NCBI GenBank assembly: GCA_025890175.1
Contig: JANPYM010000005.1
Span: forward strand, 1,812,440-1,876,439
Length of the DNA stretch: 64,000 bases
Origin: Ciborinia camelliae
Lineage: Eukaryota > Ascomycota > Leotiomycetes > Helotiales > Sclerotiniaceae
Direction of reading: 5' to 3'
Positions 43,946 to 57,000 of this stretch are shown piece by piece; within the stretch, counting starts at the first letter, position 1; every line of letters starts with the position of its first letter. Position numbers and translations under genes: made by a program. The notes below the pieces were generated by a model. The model worked only from the letters and a program-made list of their open reading frames with translations. It had not been told where the DNA came from and searched no databases.

Positions 43946-46900
43946 TTAGTACAATTCCACACCTCCTACCTCCAATCTTTCTTGTTCCGGCATTTCCTTC
44001 ACAATTTTGTTCTCCTTTTCCTCCCCATTAATGTCAACCTCTGCTTCTTTTAACATATCACCAATGATCTCCTCTCTATATCCCGGTCCCACCCCAACTC
44101 CCGTCATTCCATTCTCAACCTCAACAAATTCGACATTGCCCTCTTCGTCGACAACATCTCCCTTACATGAACATTCAAATTTCTCCCTAAACTCTCTAAC
44201 GCTCATGCCCTCCAACTGTGTCAAGGCTTTCTTGGCTGCCCCCACCTTTGCATATCTCATGCTCTCAGCTTGGAAAGTTGATACCACCTTATTGTGCACG
44301 ATAACACCACATACCACAACGTTCTTTCTACCGTCCTCTCCAGGCATTTCACGACTAACTGGTGCCCAATCTTCACATCCCATGTTCTTTTGTAAGAAAT
44401 TGGTGAGGAAAGTGGTTGGGTGCTTGTTGGCGTAGGTATCGTAGATACTCATATCCTTAAAGTACCATTTGATATGCATGTCAAAGAACTTCTCCACTTC
44501 CTCGTAGTTGTACTCGGAATCGACAAAAATGGCACCAATGAATGCTTCTACCATATCAGGGAGACATTTAGGAGGTTGACGAACAGTGATCCAATAATCA
44601 GGAGCGTAGTCATCTTCTGCTCTACCAGCTCTCTTCGCATCTGCTCTTGCTTGGATAAGGGCTTCGGTGATGTCAGAGACATAATCTGCAATCAATTTTT
44701 GAACTTGAGAATCGAGAGTAAGCATATGCTTATGAAAGCCTAATGTGACACTGAGAGCTCCAAGGAACTGATTGGATACCATCGCCATCTTGTGCTCAGT
44801 GAGCCATTGAGGATCCTTGGCCGGGTGATTGTGAAAGAGAAAGTTAACACATGCCATATCGAGTAGCGAATCACCCAAAAATTCTAGACGTTGGTAGCTG
44901 GGAATGTGTTCGTAAGAAAACAAATATGCTGGATGGATGAATGCTGATCTTAAAAGTCGAGGGTATTTGAAGTGGTACGGATGTTTGGTCTCAACCTGTC
45001 TTGTCAGATCCATTTGTGCAGCTGTGGCCGCAGCAATTTGGTACTTTGGCTTCTCATATAACTTGTAATAGTCAGACCATACCATAGCTTTGTGGTTGTC
45101 ACTATTAACAACTTCCGTAACAGCACGAACTGCATTATCCATTGATTTGCTTTCGTGATGGCTGAGTAAAGCAGCGCCAATCATAGCTTCACAAACATCT
45201 GCAATTGATTTGTCTCCAAGTTTGTGAGAATCTGGTGCTGTGGCTGTTTTTCCTCTCAACAATTCAGGGCCTTCAGGATACCAAGCACGTCGATTAAAGG
45301 CTGCCGATCGAATAAATTTGTAAAGCTCCAACTTTTGGGCAGTATTGAACAGATTCTTGTTGCAAATCAGACACATACGATCAACATGATAGCGGAATTC
45401 ATCACTATCAGGGTTCAGCCCGTATAGAGAAATTGAAGTAGCCATCTTCAAAAAACAATCTCCAAGGAACTCAAGTCGTTCATAGTTGTTGCCCATTCCT
45501 CGTTGGAAGTTTGTCTGCGCTTCACCATGCTCTTCTGTATTGTCGGAATCTTTGGTAACAGCTTCCAATGCAAGGTCAGGGCGGATATCAAGATGCAATA
45601 AATTTGTTGCTTCAAGAGCGATGAGATATGATTCAACTCGATGAACAATGGCAGGTAGAAGATAAGCCATTGCGACTACAGTAGTTGGGAGAGGCGATAC
45701 CTTCAATGGTTCCAAAATAACGAAACACTTTTTTGGAGTCTCAACCTCTGCGCCATCGAACTCATCGAGTAAGTTTCTGCGAAGAGATATGTATGTTGCT
45801 TCAACAACAGGTTGTTCTGTATCAAAAGTTCGTCTCGCTCTAGCCTTTGCCCAGAGACTACAACTATACTCCATGATATTACTGTTGTTCTTCCTAGTTC
45901 CCTTTCTAGGCGCGGTATTTGGTGGGACTGGATCCAGAGGTTTGTATTCTTTTGTGATTCCAACGGACCACAATTTTCGAGATCCATCGAAAGGATCAGT
46001 TATGAATTTGTCCTTGAAATACTCATCTGGTTTTCTTAACCATGACTTACACTCCCATGATTTATCAGCCTGCTTAGCTTCGAGGTCTTGGACATATTTA
46101 TTTTCGAGGTCTTGGACGTATTTAATTGTCTGCCAATCAATTATTGACATAGGATTATAATATTTACAGTTACCAATGGGATTCGGACAACTGATAGGAA
46201 CCAGAAAGTACGGCATACTATCTGGATCCGATTTGTAGGCTTTGCTGAAAACATCCTGGAAAAGACAAAGAGTGAACGTGTTGACTTGGTCAAGCAAGGT
46301 TCCATTGAGCTCCATTGAAGAAGCGAGAGGCACGCACGAGACTGGTGAGTTTCGGCCGCCTCCAAAATGAAGAACGAATTGCGGTAAATCAGGCAAAGGA
46401 GATCTTGTAAGCAGACCCAATGGTTGGGATGCCCTATCGAGACTATCCGGAGATTCGAGAAACAAAATGGTCAAATAAAAGATATCTTGCTCTCCGTTGG
46501 ATGACCATAAAGTTGGTTTCGTACGCATCTCATAAGCTTCCCGTTTCTTTGAATCTACTGCTAAAAGAGCATTTCGCATCATGTGGGCTTGTCTCTTGAA
46601 TGTGGAGATCAGGAAGTCATCGATATATTTCTTTCGGTGAAGAAGTAAACATGTTTCGTAGGCTGCGGAACATTTGGCTACCTGTTTAGTTGTTGCCGGT
46701 CGACCAATAGCTCCACGTAGAGGTGCTTCTTCTGGTAAGATGACCTCACAAATAAATTGTTTATTGACCGTTGTAACGACGTAGTCGACCCGAAGAGCTG
46801 ACTCTTGAGCTTGAGGAAGGGAGTCGACAAAGGCAGATAGGACCGTCAAGCTCATTCTATAAGTAAGTTTTGCTCCACTACCAGGAACGGTGTACACTCG

Positions 46901-49900
46901 ATGAGTTCGTTCTTTCTTAAGGAAATATTCCATATTAAAATCATTGCCAGTCAATTTTCGATCCTCGGGAAGCGCAAGAGCAAAAGCCTTCAGCATCCTT
47001 TCATGCATCAAAACTTCTTTGATCGTTCGAATCTGTTCCTCGTTACAATTCTCCACCATGTGGTAGTACCTCGAGTTGACATGCCTAGCACGGCCTCTGG
47101 ATTGAATATACTGTATTACTGTGTTGTACAGATCGAATCTAACGACGAGATTACAGTCAGGAATGTCGAGACCTTCTTCAGCAACGGATGTTGCTATGAG
47201 ACAATTAATTTTACCATTGCGAAAATCGTGCATTGTAAGTGTTTGCGATCTGAAAGTGATGTGCATTTCCCCAGCTGAAGCAGACGTGGTACCAACCTAT
47301 GATAGTGTTAGAAATGCAATGTTCAGTGGATGAGATGAGTTACATACCAGCGGTGCAACCTTCAAAAATGGTGTGCCAGCTTCAGGTGTGGAGAGAAGGG
47401 AAGCCAGTACCCGTGCAGTGTATCTTTGTCTGACAAATACAATGCACTTGTCATTTGTTGGGCGTTGAAATCGGTCTTTGAGAATACTCAAGAGAGCAGC
47501 CACCTTGGTTGACAAATTATTCGAATAATGAACCTTCGTTGCGAGGTCATCTGATAATTTTGACGCAAAGTGAGGTGGCGCAAAGGTGTAATCTTTAACA
47601 ATGGCTTTAGCTTCCTGAAGTTGTTCCTTGCGTTTCTCCAGCACCTCCAATGGCTCCGGAACTCTTCTTTTATGATGCGCCTGCTCCGTCTTTGCTTGAA
47701 GTTTCTTGGACTCTTCCTCTTGAAGACAGAAAGTCCAGATTTGGTCAACGCACCAAGATCCTAGAGTTCGACTGGCTTCTTTCCCAAATACAAATGGCTT
47801 CCGAAAGACAGGATTTTCTTTTAAGAGTGGGAGCATCTGTAGATAAAGAGGAGTGTCGAACCGTGGACCTAATGGATCATAATAAGCAATGGTCTCAGGC
47901 TTGTCTTTGATCGAGTATTGCATCAAGCTCGGATCCGCTGCAGTGGCAATTTGACTCTGTAGAAGACCTTCGAGCTCTTCTGCAGCCTTTTTGACATTAT
48001 CCCTAGCATCAACAGGCGATGCTGTCATCCCGAATATCTTAGGCAGAGAGATGGTATCCTCTGTATCATTGCGATAGAAATCCTTGATAATTCTAGCATA
48101 AGGATGGTCCTTCTTTGCATGATGGGCTTCATCGAAAATTAGGAGATTAATTTGGCTCATAGTGACAAATGAATGATGCAAGCACTGTCGGAGAATTTCG
48201 GCAGTGCAGACAATGACCATATTCGTGTTCATTCGGTTCTTCCATTTTTTGTGATCTGACAAATCAGTTCCCATGAGCCCACATATCATATCTGTTGGTT
48301 GATTGAGATTATTTTTGAGCACCGAGTGTTGTTGATGACAAAGAGTTACAGAATCAACCTTAATTGCGTGTAAGTATTGGTGGTCTATCAAGGAGCAGGC
48401 GAGTCTTACCAAGAAGAACGACACACGCTTAGGTTTGCCAATGGCTCTGTCTTCAAGTTCTTGGTCAATGATGTACCGAAGTAGCAGAACTGCTATAAAC
48501 GTTTTGCCAGTACCTAATAAAATTAACTATACTGGAAGAAAGAAGATTGGGGCGGGAAAACATACCAGTGTCCAACACAGCAATGATATTTTGGTTCTTG
48601 GCCCTCTCAAACAATTCAAGCTGATAATCTCTTGGGCTTGATATGATATGCTGTTTTTCAGCTTGCTCAATCAACCATCTGGTGGACTGAATTGCTTCAT
48701 CAGCATGTGGAATCTTTTCTGCCTTGGGTTGTTTGGCAGCTTCCTTGAGAAATGTGTCAAATATGGCAGCATTCTTCTGTTTTCGTGCTGAGATACGTTT
48801 GATCTCTGGCGCTGGTTGATTTAACTCCTCTTCTTCATCTTCATGATCTTCTTCGACAGCGTGCAAGTCATATGGGCGAAAGCCCATTGTGCTGCCGGGA
48901 ACTCGATCATTGATGCTGGATTGATCGGCGGGAGAACTCTGCTTGTTTTCAACCTGGTTTTGGCTTCCCTGAACATGCAATGGCCGCCTGAGTTCAGCGA
49001 ACACATCGTCGGTGGTTCTTGTAGCAAGAGCGGTTGGTAAAGGAGCATGACTGATACGAGCAGATGACACCACAGCGGGAGAATTCGCGGTAAATGATGA
49101 GGCAGACCCTAAAGGAATGCTGCCAGAAAGACCTTGAATGACAGGAGTAGACAATACAGCAGCGGAAGGATTAGTCTCATTCTGTTCGATGGTTTGAGAA
49201 TGAATATTGTGAGGTGAGTTGGACATTGCCAAGCTTTGAGCAGGACGACGAGATGGAGCGGATCGTTGTAAAACATTTAAGTCAACGTCCTGTTCAGTAA
49301 CGGTTAGAGAAGATGGAGGGGTAGAAGATACCAAAGGAACCGTCATCACCGCTGCGTTTCCAGCAGGGAGAACTGGTAGCAACTCCATAACTGCAGTCCT
49401 GGCAAGAGAAAGTTTGTCGCCAGTGGAAGCTTTAGCAATATCTTTCCTAAGAATTTCTTGAAAGCTTTCGCTGGGGCAAGTCTTCTTAATGGCCGACTTC
49501 TTAGACTTTGGTTCAACGAGAAATGGGTCGTCGTCGACGTAACGAAAAGCTGGATTCCTCTGAAAGTCTCCTGGCATGCGGGGTAGAAGTGGAGAAGAAG
49601 GAGGATTCAATCTTGAAAAAGTAGGTGCCGTAGGATTTAGCTTTGAAGCGTGAATTTGAGAGGATTTCTCAGCTTTGGGACTTTCCTTTTTTGGCAGAAT
49701 TTTCTTAGGGGGAGTGAATTCAATCAAGTCAGGACTTGAAGATCTTGAAAATTTCTCTGGGGAGCTAGATTCAGTCACAGATGGAGTTATGAGATCTTGC
49801 CCTTGATTGGGGAGAGAAAATTTAGGAACTAAATTCGGAATCTGAAATGAATTAGATGATGTTGATGATGCAAGAACTGGTCCCTCGGGCTTCTTTAATG

Positions 49901-50249
49901 GAGGTCCAAAGGTTTTGTCCAGTTTGCTGTTGGTTGAGAGGATAATAAAACTTTCAGCATCAGCTTGGTGCTTGTTTGTTGAAGATGACGGAAAAAGTGG
50001 AACCTTGTTCTCGTTGATCAGTCTCTTGTCCACTGCAACACCCACTGCAGTATTGTCATTGTCATGGTCGTTGCCATAGGTAATGGTTATGTTTTTGTTG
50101 CTAGAAGTACCATGTCTCTGGGGAGATGAAGACAAAACTTTAGGTTGAATGACAGTGACAACATCATCAAATGACAGAAGATCATCATTATTTGAGGAAG
50201 TTATCTGTTTGCTTCCTGATTTCTGGGATGTAACCTTATTAGTTTCCAT
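43946..50249 (-). CDS. DCL1: Dicer-like ribonuclease III, DCL1 type
   Basis: Dicer cuts double-stranded RNA into small RNAs for RNA silencing. Exons are 50249-48566, 48513-48410, 48358-47348 and 47296-43946, with introns of 52, 51 and 51 bp, giving about 2049 residues. Domains in order: a long Ser/Pro-rich N-terminus (1-520), DExH helicase with DTGTGKTFIA near 560 and DEAHH near 671, helicase C with VAEEGLDIPD near 973 and QSRGRARH, Dicer dimerisation fold (about 1090-1190), RNase IIIa with YERLEFLGD near 1536, RNase IIIb with YQRLEFLGDSLLD near 1734, and a C-terminal dsRBD (about 1905-1960). The acidic RNase III residues in both signatures are intact. The Walker A motif spans intron 1. Intron 2 is 51 bp, in frame and without a stop. 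The protein is longer than the roughly 1500-1600 residues I expect for fungal DCL1, all in the N-terminus. The dsRBD and the FFLVDSVTLCHQQ block favour DCL1 over DCL2. Confidence 0.93.
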
Positions 50250-50797
50250 TGTTAGTTAGTGTAGTAGAATTGTTTGGTGCCTCATGCAGCCATGCAGACC
50301 ACGCAGCACAAGCTGCAGGTTGCTCAATACAACCTCTCTGCAGGGGAGAAATCCTCCAGAACCCCTCCAGAACCAATACAAAAAAGTGCAAGAAAGAAGA
50401 ATCAATTCCACTGATATGAGATGGGACAAAAGGAAGAAAGGGAGATTGGAAGACGTGACAAGATTGGAATGGATATTTGGACAATGTGGAGAGTTTATGT
50501 ATGGGATTTTAGTGTTTTGTTTATCATCCGATCTAAGTATCTAGAAAGTTCAAAAGTCTCACGTGTTAGGTATTCACGTGTTAATGTGGAGAAACAAGTC
50601 ACCAGTTTTTGAGAGATCGGAATATCGGCCGACCGGCCGCAATCTCCATCCATGATTGTCAATTTTGGCCCTTGGAGTTCCCCCACCACTCTGGACCTAG
50701 GTAAGCTGTCTTGTCTCAAACATACCTATTAGGTAGTATCTATCTACAAACTCCAAGTACCCCAGACTCCACAAAGACCTTTACTATTACTCTCAAG
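50250..50797. promoter_or_regulatory. Divergent promoter of DCL1 and TAP42
   Basis: A 548-bp region serves both genes. It has two CACGTG E-boxes 15 bp apart (50560-50565 and 50575-50580) and a GC-rich CGGCCGACCGGCCG element at 50626-50639 with paired CGG triplets of the kind zinc-cluster regulators bind. One CCTAGG lies at 50696-50701. These are sequence matches only. Confidence 0.55.
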
Positions 50798-52071
50798 ATG
50801 GCAGATGATTCTCTGAAGACTATTTTCAATTCAGCAGAACGTCAAAGACTTGCTATTGAATCATCATGGGATACAAACACAGAACAGCATCAGGACGATG
50901 TTGGAAATGCGATCAGTGCATACCAAGAATGTCGGCAGCTTGCAGATAGCCTTGCATTATTCAGCCCAAATGAAACATTGGAGGATATTAATTCTAGCGA
51001 CTTACAGTATGTTCATAGCCATGGATATAGGGAAGCAAGCTAACTGGCCTCTAAAGATACTTGGTCATCCCTTATAGGATTGCAGATATAGGTCAACGAC
51101 TTTCTACAACTGGTACAAATGAGCGAAAACTGATTTTGCAGGAGGCAAAGAAGTGTTACGAAGCATTTTTATCCCAACTGGCACAATATGAGATGCTATC
51201 TACCGCAGAGAAGAAGCTATATGCTGAATATCAAGAATCGCCATCTACTTTCTCCACTATTTCTACCACCGACCCAACCGCAAGAAGAAACGCAAAGATT
51301 GCAAATTTTAAGATGGAGAAAGATCTGAAAAAGAAGCTAGATGTATGTATATACAATTTCCATTGCAGGATGCTATTCCGAATTGTTTAGGGTCCAATCT
51401 TCTAATCCGGGGCAATATGCTGATGCTGACAATGGCAGTTTCTGGCAGAAAACCCAGCCTATCTACAACACGACGAAGATGCCGTTCGTGAATTGGAAAC
51501 CACTAAGCTATCCCTATGTTCGCACAATGCCTTTCAATCCCTCGAATCTATCAATCGGGAACTCGAGATCTTGGCCATGGCACCTGTAGGGCCACGAGCC
51601 CCCGAAGGTCCACAATCAGATGACAGACAGAGAATAGGTGGTCTGCGTGGACCAGATGCAGGATACTCTGATCGTTTGGATATGAGAGATATTACTACAA
51701 ATAACAAAGGGCCAATATTGAGTACTGGAGGGAAACCTCTACGACCATTTACTTTGCTTGAAAGTAGACAGGCAGTACAAAAAGGTGTATTCAGACCGGG
51801 GCACAATTTACCAACCATGACTATTGATGAATATCTGGACGAAGAGAGAGCGAGAGGTGGTATTATTGAAGGTGGTGGAGAGGCGAGTGGCATTATACCT
51901 GAAATTGACCCTGATGATTTCGAGAAGATGGACGAGGAGACCGAAAAAGCTAGACGGTGGGATGATTTTACGGAGGATAACCCAAAGTAAGTCTGACATT
52001 TCTCACTCTCAAAAGTAAATACTAATTACAATATCTCTAGGGGCGCAGGAAACACCTTAAATAGAGGATAG
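50798..52071 (+). CDS. TAP42: TAP42/alpha4, PP2A-associated regulatory protein
   Basis: TAP42 binds PP2A-type catalytic subunits (Pph21/22, Sit4) and acts downstream of TORC1. Exons are 50798-51006, 51078-51342, 51439-51986 and 52041-52071, with introns of 71, 96 and 54 bp, giving about 350 residues. The helical N-terminus contains QEAKKCYEAFLSQLAQYEML and the basic RRNAKIANFKMEKDLKKKL, the phosphatase-binding part. The C-terminus has the family block MTIDEYLDEERARGGII, then DEETEKARRWDDFTEDNPKG and the ending AGNTLNRG, which is completed by a 31-nt last exon. The ATG at 50798 follows CAAG and gives the usual MADDSLKTIF-like opening; an upstream in-frame ATG at 50711 is less likely because it would add a non-conserved leader. 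Confidence 0.92.
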
Positions 52072-52344
52072 AATAATGAATAATGAATAATGTGATACCA
52101 GTCAAGTCGTCAGGGATATTGATAAATTGTGCTTCCATTGTCCTAGCAAATAGTTATGCGTCCATCCCTTGTAAGTAGATTCCTAGTTTGTGCTTCCCCT
52201 TTCCCTATGTGCTAATTATTAAATCCATCTCAAGCTCAAACCCCAATCTCAGAAATAAATTATGTTCGTCTCCCTCTGCGGAAGTCTCCACGCAGTAAAT
52301 CTCCAACCACAAACGTCTGCAACCAACCCAAATCTCTTCCCTCA

Positions 52345-54030
52345 TTACTTTTCGGCGCCACTTTCTTCCTCGTCCTCATCACTATCATCATCACTACTTC
52401 CCGAATTCACACTCTCATCCCTCTTTCTCTTCTTCGGATTAACGACTTCCATGTTTCTCAAAAATTCCAACTCCACTCTCTTCGCAAATCGTCCTTTCTC
52501 CCCATCCTCCCTAATCTCCTCTTCACCTCCATTTCCATCATTAAGCATATCCTCCCACCTCTCCCCAATACCCTTCACCTCATTCCCAAAATACCTATTC
52601 CTCTCACTCCAAGTCCACGGATCAACCTCATGCCATCTCGGAGTCGAAGCTTTCGCAAAATCCATACTAATCTTAGTTTCGGCAAATATATCTTCCCATT
52701 TCTTATAAATAGCCGAGGAAGGACCTTCTTTATCAAATGGATTATTATTTGCTAAACAATCGGCGCAGAGTTTGCGAAGGATGCTAGAAGTATGGGTGAT
52801 GGAATAGATTAATCGTGCGTCAGAAGGACTAGGCCAGTTTTTGGATATCATGTCTTGATGGTTGAGAAGCGTCTGTAGGATGAAAATGCCGAATGGAGCG
52901 CATTTGATGGTGTGAGAGAATACGTGAAGGGTTATAAGGGTAGATGTTGTGAGAGATTTGCTGGGAGGGTCGACGAGGTGGTTAAGGGAGGGGATGAGGG
53001 TTCCAGTGAGCATCCAGGATTGAAAGTGGGCGAAATCAATGACGGTGATTTTGGGATACTTGAAGTTGCGAGGCGATGGAGGAGTAGTTTCTCTTTTCAT
53101 AGCTTCGACCTTTTGGGTGAATCCGAATAAATTTGCCAATTCCATTATTGGCGGCTCTGGGGATGGAGTTTTTGGTGGAGTGGTTTCTTTGGTTGAGTTT
53201 GGTTCGAGTTTTATCTTGGGTTCTGCGACTTTTGATTCCGATTCCTCGAATTTGAGAGCTTGATTGTCATTGCTGTTCTTCTCCATATTAAGGTTAGGTT
53301 TAACATCTCTGGAAAAGAAACAATCTTCTCTACTCAGAACCCCCACAATATCAAGAGATCTTTCTTGTGTATGTGCGCCTTGCTCGTCAATTTTCACTTT
53401 CTTCGGGATCCGAAAATCTGGCAGGGAGAGCGTGCGCTTTGTTGGTTGACCACCAATAGGAGAAACAAAAGCAGCAAGTTGAGGCTGCCCGGTAAAATAA
53501 TTGGTGTGCACTGTAAGGAGTGACGTATAGATGGTAAATGGTTGGGCATCGGGTCCGATTAATAAAGTTGTTGTGTGGGGAGAGGAAAGTATAATGCTAG
53601 TGGGGAAATAGTAGATCAGTTAGATTTTTGGCATTACAAGTGTAATGAAACTCTATACCATCTGTCGCATTTTTTATGTGGATAGATATATTGGATTGGA
53701 TTGGATTGGATGAAGGAATACACGAATAACATACCTCATACTAACATTAACATGATCTTTCCTCGCCTTCTCAGCTTCACACAATCCGAGACTCGAGTGC
53801 GATAACGGGCATTTACACTTTTCTTTTTCATCTTCATAGTTGTTGTAAATTGGGAAGGTGAGGGCAGCTAGAGGCTGCTGTTTCGATCGTCTGGCTGGAC
53901 CGGGCTTTTTGTTTGGTGTGCTCGTTCTTGGGGTGGTGGTAGGGGTGCTTTTTGGGGCGCTGCGGGCGTTGGAATTGGTATTGGAAGAGCCGCGGATGGC
54001 AGTCGTGGGGGGTTTTGATCGGGGCGGCAT
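52345..54030 (-). CDS. BTB/POZ-like domain protein with acidic nuclear-type tail
   Basis: A fungal protein with a BTB-like fold; the specific role is unknown. Exons are 54030-53735 and 53596-52345 with a 138-bp intron (GTATGT..CTAG), giving about 515 residues. The first 90 residues are Ser/Thr/Pro/Lys-rich and disordered. Splicing creates the BTB-like strand-helix block LLIGPDAQPFTIYTSLL followed by VHTNYFTGQP (residues about 108-140). A long insert with KVKID and KIKLEP charge patches interrupts the domain. The second half, TVIDFAHFQSWMLTGTLIP and LHVFSHTIKCAPFGIFILQTLL, resembles the helices closing a BTB domain in fungal members. The C-terminus NPKKRKRD suggests a nuclear signal and is followed by an Asp/Glu-rich tail. 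A short look-alike of the TNYFTGQ stretch lies about 490 bp upstream (see findings). Confidence 0.75.
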
Positions 54031-57000
54031 GATATTGATGGGATTTTGGGAATGGAAGGTGAGAGAGTGACTGTGAGATTGAGAGATTGAATTATGAAGA
54101 TGTAGGCGATAATATAATCGAACTTAACTTTCGTTATCGAGTTGATAAGATAGGATGTGATGGGATGGGGTTCCAAAACTCAAGCAATGATTTGCGAGAG
54201 GTTAGGTTATGGTTAGAGCTGCTGGGGATGCAGATGTGGATTGTATGTGAGGATTTGGGGGTGAGATAGATGGGAGGAAAGAGATGAGCTTCCAGAGATG
54301 GTTTGAGGTTAAATTGGAGAACCGGGGAAGCTGGTGGAAGGTGAAAGCTGTTTTATTAGATATGAGAATTGGTTAATGTCGAAAGCAGAGATGAGAAGTT
54401 TCTGCAGTGCTGATTGGAAAGGTGGTTAGTTAGTGTTTTGAACCTGGATCTGGATCTGGATCTTGTCAATTGGTCTCGGTCAGGCGGGCTCTCAGTAACG
54501 TGCCTGGCAGAATTTGAAGTTGTCCAGTAAAGTAAGTTCGTGAGTAGTGAGAGTAAATGGCAACGAAGTTTCTGTCGGATGGGTGCGAATTGAGTTTGAG
54601 GTGGGATTGGAATTCTCTCGAGGTAATAGTCAGAATTGGTGTATTTATGGTTGAGGGATTTTGATGTTGATATCTATGGCGGCAAGGCAAACCAAAGAAG
54701 TGCGTCTAAGTGAATCTTTGAGCGGATCTTCTTCAGTTCGGATTACCAGAGATCAAGATCAATGGATCTTGTTATCAGAAATAGAAGGTGATTATCTACA
54801 GCTGTTCGTTGTTGGCAACGAGAAAGAACAAGAAGAAGTTGTTGTTGGTTGAGTGCCAAGAATTTTGAAGCAGAAAACGTTGAGGTGGAACAGGACCCTC
54901 AAGTTGACAAAACGAACTAATGACCTCGGTATACTAGTGAATTGCATCTTGAGTATTAGAATGAAGAGCAATTCTCACTTTTGCCGTTCTCCTGAAGTAA
55001 ACGAGCAGTAACTTCGATGTTGGGGAGAAGCTCGGATCTCGCCTGGAAGAGGGGAAGACGGGCATTTTGATGTTTGGGAGAAAATTACTGCATGGGGCCT
55101 GGTATGTTATGGGCAACTTCATATATTTTATGGGCGCCCGTTCCTATCTGGCCATTGCTATTTCAGATTCCGCTAGAGTGGTGTTGAGACTATTCGATTG
55201 GTTGAAATCTAGATGGGTGATAACGCGGGTATGGAAGTTGTCTGGTATACACAGATACTTCTCTATCATTCGAAATTTATTCCTGTGTTACTAGCTAATG
55301 CTCGTATCCATCAAAATCTAGATGGTGATGATCTGGAGATAGAGACTAGTTTTTTTTTTCAGGTTGCGGTTCAGTGGTCGCATTCTTCAACTCCAACTCG
55401 CACAATCGGCCCTCATTGTCTAGGTAACTTTAAATCGCTTTGGCGAGGTGGAATCTGTGGGAAAGTGGCTGGGTGCGCGACACGGATACCTTTATGATGG
55501 CATCTCTTAGACACTGGATTCTAATCCATTCTATCGAAAGAGTCCCAAATTACAGACGTTCTACAGTTGCATCTAACCCCACGACAAAATATCCCTTACG
55601 AATATGCACCCGACCACATCTTTGATCCTCCAATCATAGCTTCCATGGCAAATCATAAGCTTCAAGTCGAAACTGTTGGAAATGGGAGCTCTTATGGCGC
55701 CAGCTTATCATATCAAAAATATAATTAAATCAAACCCCAGGGCCTGCCAAATAACTTGCACTCAGGGGTTGGAGTGAATAGCAAAGAATGTTGGCCCAAA
55801 CAACAAGGGATGCGATCCAAATGGGATTCTGATATCATTCCATCGAAAATAGCATCATGACGAAACATGAATTAGCTGTCATCTAAAATTGGAATTCGGA
55901 TCAATACCATAGAATTATCAAAACCGACCGCGGTATTCGTTCAAATGCCAAGGACTGTAATGAGGAGTGAACTTCTCCAATATATCACGTGCTACGATAT
56001 ATTTGCTGGCCAGGCGCGACTCGTATGACCTTGGGCACTCATCTCATATTGGACCCATAATCTTCAAGACGGGATTTCCGAAGTTGATCTAATATTCCCA
56101 TCTTTCTCGTCTTTTCATTCATCGACCCAAAAGAAATAACCACGCCAACTGTTGGCAATTGCTGACCATGCATATATTGAGGAGGATTCTAGGATCGCAG
56201 TGATGAGTCGTCCATCCAGCTCACCAAAAACCGAACACTACCTGTTTGCTTCATTATTGGGATAGTTCTACACCTGTAGCATACTCTGAATTCAACCATA
56301 AGACAGCCAATAGGAATTTCCATCGAATACGACGGTACTCGGCGGGCATCCCAGACACAAATAAAAGTTCCCGCCACTGGGCGACATGCCATGCTGAACA
56401 AAAGTTGGTCTTGTAGATCCATCCCACGATAAGTCTCAATGCTGCCAGGAATTCCAACGACTAGATGAAGAAAACTTCCTTGCAATTATCTCACGAACCT
56501 CCATTATGAACTTCCGCAGAAGGAAGCACAAATAGGAAGGAGGATTCTACCTGCATTCTACAATAATGCGCAGCATTACCAAAGAGGAATCAGGAGGGTT
56601 CCTGTCACTGTGTACCCCAGCTGATGTTACAACGTTCGCTTCGGCACCTCAAAGGCGTCAATCAATAGCCTTGCTTGTAGTTCACGGCAAAACTTGGTCA
56701 ATCACGGGAGACTGGAAGGCTATATATCTATCATACGATATAAGAGTATTGGATTAACTAGGTCGAGTACAGCTTTAACCCCTTTAACCCCGCTATATTA
56801 TTTTACGATTCGATAAATGTATGTAAGACCCAACAGTTATTATTGCTGTACTGCAATTCTTTTATTTGTTGTATCGTACCTCTATTGCTGCCCTGTTGAA
56901 AGGAAAAGGAAGTTGCTGCGGTCATTCATTTTCACTAACCGGGGATAATGTGTGATGTAACCTCACGCCAGAAATGCATATGCGGATGCGATTCTATCCG

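Noticed and set aside
55067..55625. Possible second HET-like or membrane-protein remnant
   Set aside because: The frames shift repeatedly and none carries the APSWSWA or YLAGxW hallmark; no assignment could be supported.
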